Assembly (NCBI GenBank): GCA_000620185.1
Contig: JHVO01000005.1
Location: forward strand, 248,001-312,000
Length of the DNA: 64,000 nucleotides
Origin: Geodermatophilaceae bacterium URHB0062
GTDB lineage: Bacteria > Actinomycetota > Actinomycetes > Mycobacteriales > Geodermatophilaceae
Direction of reading: 5' to 3'
Each line of letters starts with the position of its first letter. Within the stretch, counting starts at the first letter, position 1. This document shows positions 31,703 to 40,319 of the stretch, in pieces. The translations under genes were made by a program, and so were the position numbers. The notes below the pieces were generated by a model that made no database searches, had not been told where the DNA came from, and saw only the letters and a list, made by a program, of their open reading frames with translations.

Positions 31703-33412
31703 TCAGTGCGACTCCCGGCTGACCTGGGATCCAGTGGACCCCAGGAGGAAGTCGAGGTCGGCGCCGGTGTCGGCCTGCAGCACGTGATCGACGTAGAGAC
31801 GCTCCCAGCCGCGGCGCGGGGCGGCGAAACCGGCGAGCGTGGCCTCGCTCGGACTGCGTGCGGCCAGCTCGTCGTCCGGAACCTCGATGTCGATGCGACG
31901 GGCGTCGACGTCCAGGCTGATGACGTCGCCGCTGCGCACCAGGGCGAGTGGACCGCCGGCGGCGGCCTCCGGGGCCACGTGCAGGACGACCGTGCCGTAC
32001 GCGGTGCCGCTCATCCGCCCGTCGCAGATCCGCACCATGTCGCGCACGCCCTGCTCGAGCAGTTTGGTCGGCAGCGGCATGTTGGCCACCTCCGGCATGC
32101 CGGGATAGCCCCGGGGGCCGCAGCCGCGCAGCACCAGCACGGAATCGGCATCGACGTCGAGTTCGGGGTCGTCGATGCGGGCGTGGAAGTCCTCCACGGA
32201 GTCGAAGACGACGGCCCGTCCCCGATGGCGCAGCAGGTGTGGTGAGGCGGCTGCGGGCTTGATGACCGCGCCGTCGGGCGCCAGGTTGCCGCGCAGGACG
32301 GCGATACCTCCGTGCTCGACCAGCGGTTCCCGCCGGAGCCGGATGACCTCGGGGTCCCAGATCGGTGCGTCGTCCAGGAAGTCGACGAGCGGCGCGCCCG
32401 TCACCGTGAGGGCGGTCGGGTCGAGCAGGTCGCGCACCTCACGCAGCACGGCGAGCAGCCCACCGGCCCGGTGGAAGTCCTCCATCAGGAACCGGCCGGC
32501 GGGCAGCAGGTCGACCAGCACCGGGACGCCCGAGCCGATGCGGTCGAAGTCGTCCAGGGTCAGGTCGATCCCCAGTCGGCCGGCGATCGCCAGCAGGTGC
32601 ACCACCGCGTTGGTGGACCCCCCGACCGCCGCCAGCGCCACGATCGCGTTGGCGAACGAGGCGTGGGTGATGAAGGTGCTCGGCCGCCGGTCGGCGGCGA
32701 CCATGTCCACGATCAGCCGGCCCGTACCGTGCGCTGCCTCCAGCAGGCGGCTGTCGGGGGCCGGCGTTCCGGCCACCCCGGGGACGACGGTGCCGAGGGC
32801 CTCGGCGACCACGGCCATCGTCGAGGCGGTGCCCATCGTGTTGCAGTGCCCGCGGCTGCGGATCATGGACGACTCCGACCGCAGGAACGCCTCCCGCGAG
32901 AGCGTGCCCGCCCGCACCTCCTCGCTGAGCCGCCACACGTCCGTGCCGCAGCCCAGCGGTACGCCGCGGAAGGTGCCGTTGAGCATCGGTCCGCCCGGGA
33001 CCACCACGGCGGGCAGGTCGACGGATGCGGCGGCCATCAGGAGGGAGGGGATCGTCTTGTCGCACCCACCGAGCAGGACGACGCCGTCGATCGGGTTGGC
33101 GCGGAGCATCTCCTCCGTGGCCATCGCGGCCATGTTCCGCCAGAGCATCGCCGTCGGCCGGACCTGCGTCTCGCCGAGCGAGACGACCGGTAGTTCCAGC
33201 GGGATCCCGCCGGCCTCGTGGATGCCGTTCTTGACCGATGCGGCCACCTCCGACAGGTGGGCGTTGCACGGCGTCAGGTCGGACGCGGTGTTGGCTATCG
33301 CGATCTGCGGGCGATCGAAGGCGTCCGCCGGCACGCCGCGGCGCATCCACGCGCGGTGGATGTATGAGTTCCGGTCGTCCCCGGCGTACCACTGCGCGCT
33401 GCGAAGGCTCAC
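31703..33412 (-). CDS. IlvD/Edd family sugar-acid dehydratase
   Basis: A 569-residue iron-sulphur dehydratase. Cysteines 49, 117 and 190 (LTPCNAH, GGCDKTIP, GHCNTMG) sit where the [2Fe-2S] cluster is held in L-arabinonate and D-xylonate dehydratases. The DGRMSGTAYGT loop also points to that sugar-acid branch rather than to branched-chain amino acid synthesis. It removes water from an aldonic acid to give a 2-keto-3-deoxy acid. The GTG at 33412 follows GGAAGGG. It is divergent from a zinc alcohol dehydrogenase that could act in the same route. The substrate is not known. Confidence 0.87.
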   Translation of the reverse strand: MSLRSAQWYAGDDRNSYIHRAWMRRGVPADAFDRPQIAIANTASDLTPCNAHLSEVAASVKNGIHEAGGIPLELPVVSLGETQVRPTAMLWRNMAAMATEEMLRANPIDGVVLLGGCDKTIPSLLMAAASVDLPAVVVPGGPMLNGTFRGVPLGCGTDVWRLSEEVRAGTLSREAFLRSESSMIRSRGHCNTMGTASTMAVVAEALGTVVPGVAGTPAPDSRLLEAAHGTGRLIVDMVAADRRPSTFITHASFANAIVALAAVGGSTNAVVHLLAIAGRLGIDLTLDDFDRIGSGVPVLVDLLPAGRFLMEDFHRAGGLLAVLREVRDLLDPTALTVTGAPLVDFLDDAPIWDPEVIRLRREPLVEHGGIAVLRGNLAPDGAVIKPAAASPHLLRHRGRAVVFDSVEDFHARIDDPELDVDADSVLVLRGCGPRGYPGMPEVANMPLPTKLLEQGVRDMVRICDGRMSGTAYGTVVLHVAPEAAAGGPLALVRSGDVISLDVDARRIDIEVPDDELAARSPSEATLAGFAAPRRGWERLYVDHVLQADTGADLDFLLGSTGSQVSRESH

Positions 33413-33598
33413 GGTTTCCCTTCCGCCTGTCGGGACGAGCACCGGCGCGATCACCCACCGCACGCCGATGGCGACCATGGTGGACGCCGTGGGGGAGGTT
33501 GTGGAGAGTTGTCCGGTGGCCCTCATGCCGTCGACGCCGCGAAAGTGCCGTGTGCGGAAACCCGGCGACGCGCCGGCGCCGCGGTGAGCGCAGCGAGC

Positions 33599-34615
33599 AT
33601 GCGGGCGTACGTCCTGACCGCACCCGGCGCGGGGTCGGTGCAGGACGTGCCCGTCCCGGAGCCGATCCCGGGCGAGGTCGTGGTCGACGTCGAGCGAGCC
33701 GGGGTCTGCGGCACCGACGTCGAGTTCTTCACCGGAGAGATGGCCTACCTGCATCACGGCCACGCCGCGTACCCCATGCGGCTCGGGCACGAGTGGTGCG
33801 GCCGGGTCAGCGCCGTCGGTCCGGAGGTGGACCCGGCATGGCTCGGCCGGCGGGTCATGGGCGACACGATGCTCGGTGACCGGACGTGCCGCCGGTGCCG
33901 CACGGGCCGCCAGCACGTGTGCGAACGCCGGCAGGAGGTGGGGATCCGCGGCGGCCGGCACGGCGCACTGGCCGAGAAGGTCGCCGTGCCCGCCTGGTCG
34001 CTGCACCGGCTGCCGGACACGGTCGACGAGGTTCTGGGAGCCCTCGTGGAGCCCGGCGGGAACGCCCTCCGGGCCGTGCAGGCCGCTCAGCTGCACCCGG
34101 GTGAACTCGTTCTCGTCACCGGACCGGGGACGATCGGGCTGCTGGTCGCGATGTTCGCCCGCGCGGCCGGTGCCGACGTCCACCTGCTCGGCCGTTCGGA
34201 CCGATCCCTCGCCTTCGCCCGCAGCCTCGGGTTCGAGCACACGTGGACCGAGGACAGCCTCCCGGATCTTCCGTTCGACGCCGTGGTGGAGGCCTCGAAC
34301 GCGGCGCATCTGCCCGCGCTCGCGCTCGACGTCGTCGAACCGGCCGGCCGGGTCGTCTACATCGGGATCGCCGGCAGCCCGAGCACGCTCGACACCCGCG
34401 CGGTGCTGCTCAAGGACGTCACGGTCGTCGGCATCCTCTCCGGCTCACCGGGGCTGCAGGGCACCATCGCCTCGTACGCCCGGGGCGAGGTGGACCCGCG
34501 GCCCCTCGTGGCGGCCACCGTCGGCCTCGATGACGTCGGCGCCGTCCTGGCCGGGGAGCGCCCCGACACCGCCGGGCCCGGACCCAAGATCCACGTCGAC
34601 CCCGGCCGGTCCTGA
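33599..34615 (+). CDS. Zinc-dependent alcohol/polyol dehydrogenase (MDR)
   Basis: A 338-residue medium-chain dehydrogenase. The catalytic zinc motif GHEWCGRV is present, together with an early Cys in AGVCGTDVEFF. The structural-zinc loop (CRRCRTGRQHVC) has only three of the usual four cysteines. The NAD(P) fold reads LVTGPGTIGLLVAMFARAAGA. It resembles sorbitol, threonine or sugar 1-dehydrogenases. The ATG at 33599 is chosen; a GTG 15 bases upstream is possible. It is divergent from the sugar-acid dehydratase across 186 bp, which suggests oxidation of a sugar or sugar-derived alcohol. Confidence 0.85.
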   Translation: MRAYVLTAPGAGSVQDVPVPEPIPGEVVVDVERAGVCGTDVEFFTGEMAYLHHGHAAYPMRLGHEWCGRVSAVGPEVDPAWLGRRVMGDTMLGDRTCRRCRTGRQHVCERRQEVGIRGGRHGALAEKVAVPAWSLHRLPDTVDEVLGALVEPGGNALRAVQAAQLHPGELVLVTGPGTIGLLVAMFARAAGADVHLLGRSDRSLAFARSLGFEHTWTEDSLPDLPFDAVVEASNAAHLPALALDVVEPAGRVVYIGIAGSPSTLDTRAVLLKDVTVVGILSGSPGLQGTIASYARGEVDPRPLVAATVGLDDVGAVLAGERPDTAGPGPKIHVDPGRS

Positions 34616-34720
34616 GTCCTGCCGGCTACCCATCCCGACGCCGGTACGGCACCGTGACGATCGCGTTCTCCCGCCTCGGGGCCCGCGTCATGGCCGGCCA
34701 GCCGCCGGAATTGTCGGTGG

Positions 34721-34736
34721 TCGCACGTATGTTCGA
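34721..34736. promoter_or_regulatory. SOS box (LexA site), one mismatch
   Basis: TCGCACGTATGTTCGA matches the actinobacterial LexA consensus TCGAAC-N4-GTTCGA at 11 of 12 fixed positions. It lies three bases before the GTG start of the DUF222-HNH gene. LexA sites upstream of this gene family (13E12 repeats in mycobacteria) are established knowledge. Confidence 0.65.
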
Positions 34737-34739
34737 CTC

Positions 34740-36155
34740 GTGCAGCGACTGTCGGGAACCTCGAGGCTGGAGGGCTACCTCGTCGACTGGGGGCTGACCC
34801 GGCCTGAGCCCGATCCGAGGCCGCCGGTGTGGTCGCTCGATGACGAGGGCGTCGCCGCCGAGCTCGGACGGCTCCAGCGCAACCGGGCGCGCGATGCCGC
34901 CCGGGAGGCGGACCTGATCCTGCGGCTCGCCGAGTTGCGCCCCGACACCGACGACCCGCCGGAGGGCGGCCCGGGCGCCCGCAACCGGACCTGGCGGAAG
35001 ACCGACCCCGAGTTTCCCGGAGTGAGCGAATTCTTCCCCGACGAGGTGGCGCATGCGATCAACCTTGGTCGCGGCACGGCGGCGTTCCGCGCCAGGCGCG
35101 CGTGCACGTGGCGGGAGAACCTGCCGGCGACGTTGGCCGCGCTGCACCGGGGGAAGATCGACGAGCGCCGGGCCGGAGTGCTCGCGGACGCGCTCCGGCA
35201 CACGACACCCGAGCTCGCCCGCGCGGTGGAGGCGACGCTGCTGCCCGAGGCGTTCGACCTGTCCCTGGCCAGGCTGCGGGCGCGTGCCCTGGAACTGCTG
35301 GCGGAGCTCGACGCCACGGCGGTCGACCGGCGCCACGCAGAGGCGAAGCGGGCCGCCGATGTCCGCCTCGGCAGCACGGGCGACGGAATGGCGACCCTCG
35401 CGGGTGACATGACCGCCGACGAGGCGGCCGCCTGCTACGACCTGATCGATCAGCTGGCGACGATGGCGAAAGCCGATGGTGACCCGCGCCCGATCGGGCA
35501 GATCCGGGCATCGATCCATTCGATGCTCATCCTGCGGCCGGCCGACCACGGACTGCCCGGAGTCACGGTGAATCTGGCCGTTACGGCCGCCCTGGACGGG
35601 CTGGAAGGGAGGTCGGCCCGGGGTGGCGAGGTCAACGGGTTGGCGATCACCGCGTCGCACCTGCGCGATCTCCTCCGGCGTCTCGGCGCGCTGGGCCTGA
35701 CCACGCCGGAGGGTGGTTCGCTGACGTTCGCGATCACCGATGACAACGGGCGCCTGCTGGCCACCGTCACTGGTCGGGAGTTGGCCCGCCTCGCGAAGAA
35801 GGGTTGCTCAGAGCAACCCCGACATTGACTGCAGCTGCCCTGTGCTGGGCATGCCGTCGCCGACAGATGCCGGACGCCCAACTGCGGGCAGCGCGCCGGC
35901 TGGGCCGATCACGACCACGTGGTCCCACACGCCGAGGGCGGCCGGACGACGTGCATCAACCTGTGCTGCCTCTGCCGGTCCCATCACCGGCTGAAGACCT
36001 TCGCCCGCGGCTGGACGTTCCGCATGGAGCCCGACGGCACATTGCACGTGACCAGCCCGTCCGGGATCACCCGCACATCCCGACCACCCGGCCTGCGACC
36101 ACCCGAGACCGACCCACCGCCGTACCGACAGTCGCATGACCCTCCACCGTTCTGA
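34740..36155 (+). pseudogene. Broken DUF222 / HNH endonuclease (13E12 family)
   Basis: The N-terminal DUF222 region reads openly from GTG 34740 to RELARLAKKGCSEQP, then meets a TGA at 35826-35828. The next family segment (DIDCSCPVLGMPSPTD) continues in the +1 frame from about 35815. The HNH part (CRTPNCGQRAGWADHDHVVPHAEGG, then NLCCLCRSHHRLKT; parts listed separately) returns to the first frame from about 35872 and ends at 36155. The roughly 17-residue linker with the usual YRPT-QRRF-RDR pattern is missing at the second junction. So there is one frameshift and one deletion of about 50 bases. The HNH residues remain, which suggests recent decay. An SOS box precedes it. Confidence 0.85.
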
Positions 36156-36243
36156 CGGCCGAGCGACCGTTCGGACGGCTGACAGCACGTGTCGATCCCG
36201 CCGCCGGCCTAGTGGCCGTCGTCGGGGTGTGCTTCCGGACGGA

Positions 36244-36425
36244 TCAGTTGACCACGTGCAGCGGGTCCACCCGGAGCATCACGACGAGGTTGTCGTCGAC
36301 GACCACGGCCGCGGTGTGCTCGTCGGACGGGTGCTCGTTGATGCTGAAACCGAGGGGCTCGTAGAACTCCCGGCCGGCGGCCAGGTCCTGCACGGGCAGG
36401 TTCACGCAGAGCAGGGCACGGCGTC
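36244..36425 (-). pseudogene. VOC/glyoxalase-family remnant
   Basis: The minus strand encodes RALLCVNLPVQDLAAGREF, then YEPLGFSINEHPSDEH, TAAVVVDDNLVVMLRVDPLHVVN and a TGA. This is clearly the N-terminal half of a glyoxalase/bleomycin-resistance domain of the kind usually about 130 residues long. No good in-frame start exists except a GTG inside the first strand, and the second half is absent. It directly follows the stop of the alpha/beta hydrolase gene and lies beside the broken HNH gene, so this spot has suffered deletion. Confidence 0.7.
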
Positions 36426-36431
36426 CTCCGG

Positions 36432-37613
36432 TCAGGGCGCGAGCTCCGCGAACGTGTCGGCGACCCAGTCGGCGATGAAGGTGCTGACGTGGGGCAGGTG
36501 GTCCAGGCCGATGTGCTCGGTCGCGCCCTCCTCGGGGGTGAACACCCGCAGCTCACGCTTGGGCGAGTTGACTGCCTGCTCGTAGGAGCGGTGCGCCATC
36601 GCCACCGGGATCTGCCGGTCGTTCGCGCCGTGCGCGATCAGGAACGGGACGGTGATCTGCTCGACCACGCCGTCGAGGTTGACGTCGTCGGCGAAGTCGA
36701 GGAACGCGTCCAGGACGTTGTCGTCGTCGCCCCCGGCCGCTTCGAAGCCCCAGACCCAGAGCACGTGCTCCCAGTAGTGCGGCACCGGGCGCTCGCCCTC
36801 GCGCTCCTTGCGGCGGCGCTGCACCGCTCCCCAGTCGTGGTTCGCGCCCCAGGCGACGCAGAGCGCCAACCGCTTCTCGAAGGCCGCCGCACGAGGCGCG
36901 TAGTAGCCGCCGAGCGACCAGCCGACGATGCCGATCCGGCTCGCGTCGACGTCGGGCCGGGTCTCCAGCCAGTCCACCGCCGCGCCGACCCACGCCTCGG
37001 TGTCGATGCGGGCGGTCAGCCCCTGCAGCCTCAGCGCCTCACCGGTGCCGGGCTGGTCGAGCATGAGGCAGGAGATGCCGCGGGCCGCGAGCTCCTCCCA
37101 GTGGTTCGAGCTGTACATGTGCTCCTTGGTGGAGTCCAGCCCGTTGACGAGGATGATCACCGGTGCGGGGCCGTCGCCCGGTGCCTGGCTGAAGTAGGCG
37201 GGCAGCGTCGTGCCCTCGTAGTGGATGGCCACCCGCGAGACGTTCGGGCTGTGCAGGTCGAACGCCTTCTGCGCCAGCTCCAGCAGCCGCTTGTAGGTCG
37301 GCACCCGGTTCGGGTCGGAGTGGGCGAGCATCCGCTCGGCCTGGGCCAGGTAGTTGCTCGCGCGGAAGTACAGCTGCCCGGCGGTGCGGGTGTGCCCGGC
37401 CTTCTCCGCGTCCTCGGCCTGCCCGACCAGCTGGTCGGTGAGGTCCCTCCACGCCTGGAGGAACACCGGCGTCCCGGCGTCCTCACCGGCGGCGGCCGCC
37501 TCGGTGATCCGCCGGCAGGCCCGGTCCACCTCGTCGATCAGCCCGCCGGAGTTGAGCGTGGCGACGACGCTGAGGTTGTAGGTGTAGGGACCGGTGGGGA
37601 AGTACTCGAACAC
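36432..37613 (-). CDS. Alpha/beta hydrolase, FrsA / dihydroxypseudooxynicotine hydrolase-like
   Basis: A 393-residue hydrolase with a helical N-terminal region of about 140 residues, then an alpha/beta hydrolase core. The nucleophile is Ser233 in GWSLGG. LVNGLDSTKEHMY forms the oxyanion part, and the acid and base are likely in HGANDRQIP and HIGLDHL. Relatives include C-C bond hydrolases of aromatic ring-cleavage products. The GTG at 37613 follows GAGGAACC. It is the last intact gene of the cyclase-to-hydrolase operon, so it may cleave a ring-fission product; this is inferred. Confidence 0.8.
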   Translation of the reverse strand: MFEYFPTGPYTYNLSVVATLNSGGLIDEVDRACRRITEAAAAGEDAGTPVFLQAWRDLTDQLVGQAEDAEKAGHTRTAGQLYFRASNYLAQAERMLAHSDPNRVPTYKRLLELAQKAFDLHSPNVSRVAIHYEGTTLPAYFSQAPGDGPAPVIILVNGLDSTKEHMYSSNHWEELAARGISCLMLDQPGTGEALRLQGLTARIDTEAWVGAAVDWLETRPDVDASRIGIVGWSLGGYYAPRAAAFEKRLALCVAWGANHDWGAVQRRRKEREGERPVPHYWEHVLWVWGFEAAGGDDDNVLDAFLDFADDVNLDGVVEQITVPFLIAHGANDRQIPVAMAHRSYEQAVNSPKRELRVFTPEEGATEHIGLDHLPHVSTFIADWVADTFAELAP

Positions 37614-37624
37614 AGTGGTTCCTC

Positions 37625-38368
37625 TCAGATATGGCGGACGGCGTCGCTGATCGACTTCACGCCGCCGTGGGCGGTCAGGCCGCCGTCGACGGGGATCTCC
37701 GCGCCGGTGATGAAGGAGCTCTCGTCGCTGACGAGGAAAAGCACGAGCGGGGCGACCTCGTCGACGTTGCCGGTGCGCCCCAACGGCGTCTCGGCGACGT
37801 TGGCCTCGCGGAACGACGGCGCGGCCGACGCGGTCATCGGCGTCTCGATGTATCCGGGATGCACCGTGTTGACCCGGATGCCGCGCGGGCCGAGCTCCAG
37901 GCAGGCGGCCTTGGCCAGCCCGCGCAGTGCCCACTTCGACGCGGTGTAGGCGACGGGAAAGTGCCCGGTCAGCGCGGCGACCGAACCGACGACGACGATC
38001 GACCCGCCGTCGGTCATGAGTGGGATGACCGCCTGGACGCCGAGCAGGGTGCCGGTGACGTTGACCTCGGCCACTCGGGCGAGGTCGGCAGGGGCCAGCT
38101 CGGCCAGCCGGGCGCGCCAGGTGACACCGGCGTTCGCGACGAGGCCGTCGACCCGGTCGAGGCCGCCAGCCATCGCCGCCCACGCCTGGGCGTCGGTGAC
38201 GTCGAGCTGCCGGTACTCGACACCGGGCAGCTCCTCGGCGGGCTCCGACTTCAGGTCGCAGCCGATCACCGTCGCGCCCTCGGCGGCGAGCAACCGCGCC
38301 TCGGCCGCGCCCTGCCCCTGACCGGCGCCGGTCACGACGACCACCTTGCCGGCGACCCGGCCGGTCAT
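37625..38368 (-). CDS. SDR family oxidoreductase
   Basis: A 247-residue short-chain dehydrogenase with a Rossmann motif TGAGQGQG at residues 13-20, NAG at 79-81, and the catalytic Ser129, Tyr141 and Lys145. Aspartate in DLKSE after strand 2 favours NAD(H). The start overlaps the stop of the FAH-family gene by four bases. Its place in the aromatic operon suggests it oxidises or reduces a ring-cleavage intermediate or a side-chain alcohol. Confidence 0.88.
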   Translation of the reverse strand: MTGRVAGKVVVVTGAGQGQGAAEARLLAAEGATVIGCDLKSEPAEELPGVEYRQLDVTDAQAWAAMAGGLDRVDGLVANAGVTWRARLAELAPADLARVAEVNVTGTLLGVQAVIPLMTDGGSIVVVGSVAALTGHFPVAYTASKWALRGLAKAACLELGPRGIRVNTVHPGYIETPMTASAAPSFREANVAETPLGRTGNVDEVAPLVLFLVSDESSFITGAEIPVDGGLTAHGGVKSISDAVRHI

Positions 38369-39327
38369 CGCTTCCGGTTCCGCGGCCTCGGGCGCGCGGC
38401 GGCGACCGGCGGCAGCTCGGCCCCGGGGACGACCCGATTGCGGATCGTGCCGATGCCCTCGACCGTCATCTCGACGACGTCACCCACCTGCAGCGGCGGG
38501 GGAGCTGCGTCGCCCCGCCGTCCCCACAGCTCGGCCAGGCAGCCCCCGTTGCCGCAGGTGCCCGAACCGAGGACGTCGCCGGCACGGACCTCGGTGCCGC
38601 GCGAGGCGTACGAGATCAACTCCTCGAAGGGCCAGCCCATGTTGGAGAGCAGGTCCTGGCCGATCTCGACGTCGTTGACCGACACACGCATGTCGAGGGC
38701 GAGGAAGCCGTCGTCGTCCCGGTAGGGCTCCAGCTCGTCGGCGGTCACCAGCCACGGGCCCAGGGTGGTGGCGGAGTCCTTGCCCTTGGCCGGGCCGAGG
38801 TTGACCCTCATCTCCCGGGCCTGCAGGTCGCGGGCCGACCAGTCGTTGAGGACCGTGTAGCCGAAGACGTGGTCGCGCGCCTGGTCAGGCGTCAGCGAGG
38901 CGCCGTCCCTCCCGACGACCACGGCGACCTCGAGCTCGAAGTCGAACCGCTGCGACCCCGGCGGCACCGCGACGTCGTCGTGCGCGCCGATGAGCGCGTA
39001 CGGGTTGGTGAAGTAGAAGGTCGGTGCCTGATACCACTCGTCGACCACGCCCGCGACGCCGTCGATGGCCTTGCGGACCCCCTCGACGTGCTCCTCGAAG
39101 GCGACGAAGTCCCGCACCGTCGGCGCAGCCAGTGGCGGCAGCAGGCGGACGTCGGCGAGGGCGACGGCCGGACCGTCGAGTGCGGCCACCCCGGCCTCGA
39201 GCGCGGCGGGCAGCCCCGCGCGGACCAGGTCGAGGATCGTGAGGCCGTCGGGAAGGGCGTGCAGGCCGGCGGCTTCCACCACGCCGGCCTGCACGCGGCC
39301 TCCAGCCTCCCAGGTCGCGAACCGCAT
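38365..39327 (-). CDS. Fumarylacetoacetate hydrolase family protein
   Basis: A 320-residue FAH-superfamily enzyme. The metal-binding acidic residues are in FDFELEVAVVVGRDG, and the family core VFGYTVLNDWSARDLQAREM is present, as is AGDVLGSGTCGNGG near the C-terminus. Members act as hydrolases, isomerases or decarboxylases on ring-cleavage products of catechols. The ATG at 39327 shares its A with the preceding TGA. It follows the extradiol dioxygenase, as expected for the next step in a meta-cleavage route. Confidence 0.9.
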   Translation of the reverse strand: MRFATWEAGGRVQAGVVEAAGLHALPDGLTILDLVRAGLPAALEAGVAALDGPAVALADVRLLPPLAAPTVRDFVAFEEHVEGVRKAIDGVAGVVDEWYQAPTFYFTNPYALIGAHDDVAVPPGSQRFDFELEVAVVVGRDGASLTPDQARDHVFGYTVLNDWSARDLQAREMRVNLGPAKGKDSATTLGPWLVTADELEPYRDDDGFLALDMRVSVNDVEIGQDLLSNMGWPFEELISYASRGTEVRAGDVLGSGTCGNGGCLAELWGRRGDAAPPPLQVGDVVEMTVEGIGTIRNRVVPGAELPPVAAARPRPRNRKR

Positions 39328-40265
39328 CAGACCGGGGGAGCGACGAACAGACCCTTGTCCGGGTCGTTGAACGACTTCTGCGCGACGAACTCGTTCATGG
39401 CGTTCGCCGTGCCCCACTGGTCGGAGACCTCGGGGTTGCTGAAGTCGTAGACGTGCGGGTGCCAGGTGTCCTCGTCGAGGACCTCCAGCTCGGTCGTGTA
39501 CTCGACGGTGTTGCCGTGCGGGTCGAGGAAGTAGCTGAAGGTGTTGTTGCCGGCCATGTGCCGACCGGGGCCCCAGATCTTCTCGACGCCGGCGCGCAGC
39601 AGGCGGCCGGTGCCGCGCATGTACTCGTCGATGCCGCGCATCTCGAACGAGGCGTGGTGCAGCGAGGGGTGCGGGCCGCGGGCGATCGCCATGCTGTGGT
39701 GCCAGGCGTTGGTCCGCAGGAACCACATCATGTTGCCCATCCGGGGGTGCATGAGCGTGTCCGACAGGGAGAAGCTCAGGTACTTGTCGTAGAACGCGAC
39801 AGTCCCCTCCGGGTCGGCGGAGTTGATGACCACGTGCGAGAGCCGCACGGGGATCGACTCGCCCTCCTCGATCGTGCGGTGCTGCCGTACCACGACGTCG
39901 GAGCTGATCTCGATGGTCCGGCCCTCGTTGTCGAAGAACCGGAAGCCGTAGCCGCCGCCGGGGGTCTGCAGGGCGCCGGGCTCGGCGACCAGTCGCACGC
40001 CGTCGGCGGCGAGCTGCGCGGCCAGCGTGTCGACGTCGGCGGCATCGGCGGCACCGAAGGAGATCAGGTCGATCCGCTTGTCGGTGGCCTCCCGGAGCCG
40101 GACGATGTACTGCTCCGGCGACCCCTCGGCGGCGAGGAACGCCAGCCCCGTGTCGGTGTGCTCGGGCGTCAGGCCCCAGATGCCGGAGTAGAAGTCGAGC
40201 TGCTTGTCGAAGTCGGGCACGGCCAGGTCGACGTGCCGCAGGTGGGTGATCAGGCGCTGGGTCAT
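39327..40265 (-). CDS. Type I extradiol (catechol 2,3-type) dioxygenase
   Basis: A 312-residue vicinal-oxygen-chelate enzyme with two VOC domain pairs. The catalytic C-terminal half carries the iron ligands in RLSHVVI, SLHHASFEM and GNTVEYTTE (2-His-1-Glu). It opens a catecholic ring next to the hydroxyls. The ATG at 40265 begins MTQRLITHLRHVDLAV; a GTG at 40304 is possible but lies inside a perfect 20-bp palindrome. It follows a flavin monooxygenase that could make its catechol substrate. Confidence 0.9.
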   Translation of the reverse strand: MTQRLITHLRHVDLAVPDFDKQLDFYSGIWGLTPEHTDTGLAFLAAEGSPEQYIVRLREATDKRIDLISFGAADAADVDTLAAQLAADGVRLVAEPGALQTPGGGYGFRFFDNEGRTIEISSDVVVRQHRTIEEGESIPVRLSHVVINSADPEGTVAFYDKYLSFSLSDTLMHPRMGNMMWFLRTNAWHHSMAIARGPHPSLHHASFEMRGIDEYMRGTGRLLRAGVEKIWGPGRHMAGNNTFSYFLDPHGNTVEYTTELEVLDEDTWHPHVYDFSNPEVSDQWGTANAMNEFVAQKSFNDPDKGLFVAPPV

Positions 40266-40290
40266 GGTGATGGCTCTCTGTTCCAGATCG

Positions 40291-40310
40291 GCACTTGTGG
40301 CCACAAGTGC
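40291..40310. promoter_or_regulatory. Perfect 20-bp palindrome inside the aromatic operon
   Basis: GCACTTGTGG followed directly by its exact reverse complement CCACAAGTGC fills the 54-bp gap between the monooxygenase stop and the dioxygenase ATG. It has no loop and no T tract, so it suits a dimeric repressor (GntR or MarR type) better than a terminator. It would give separate control of the downstream dioxygenase part. Confidence 0.6.
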
Positions 40311-40319
40311 CGGTGACGG

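Noticed and set aside
33584-33598. GTGAGCGCAGCGAGC before the zinc dehydrogenase as a degenerate copy of the 72-bp repeat
   Set aside because: Only a few bases resemble the element and there is no GAGGAGG end or upstream stop codon.
40266-40304. GTG at 40304 as start of the extradiol dioxygenase
   Set aside because: It would place the start inside the 20-bp palindrome and add 13 residues not expected before the VOC fold; ATG 40265 is preferred, though the ribosome site is weak.
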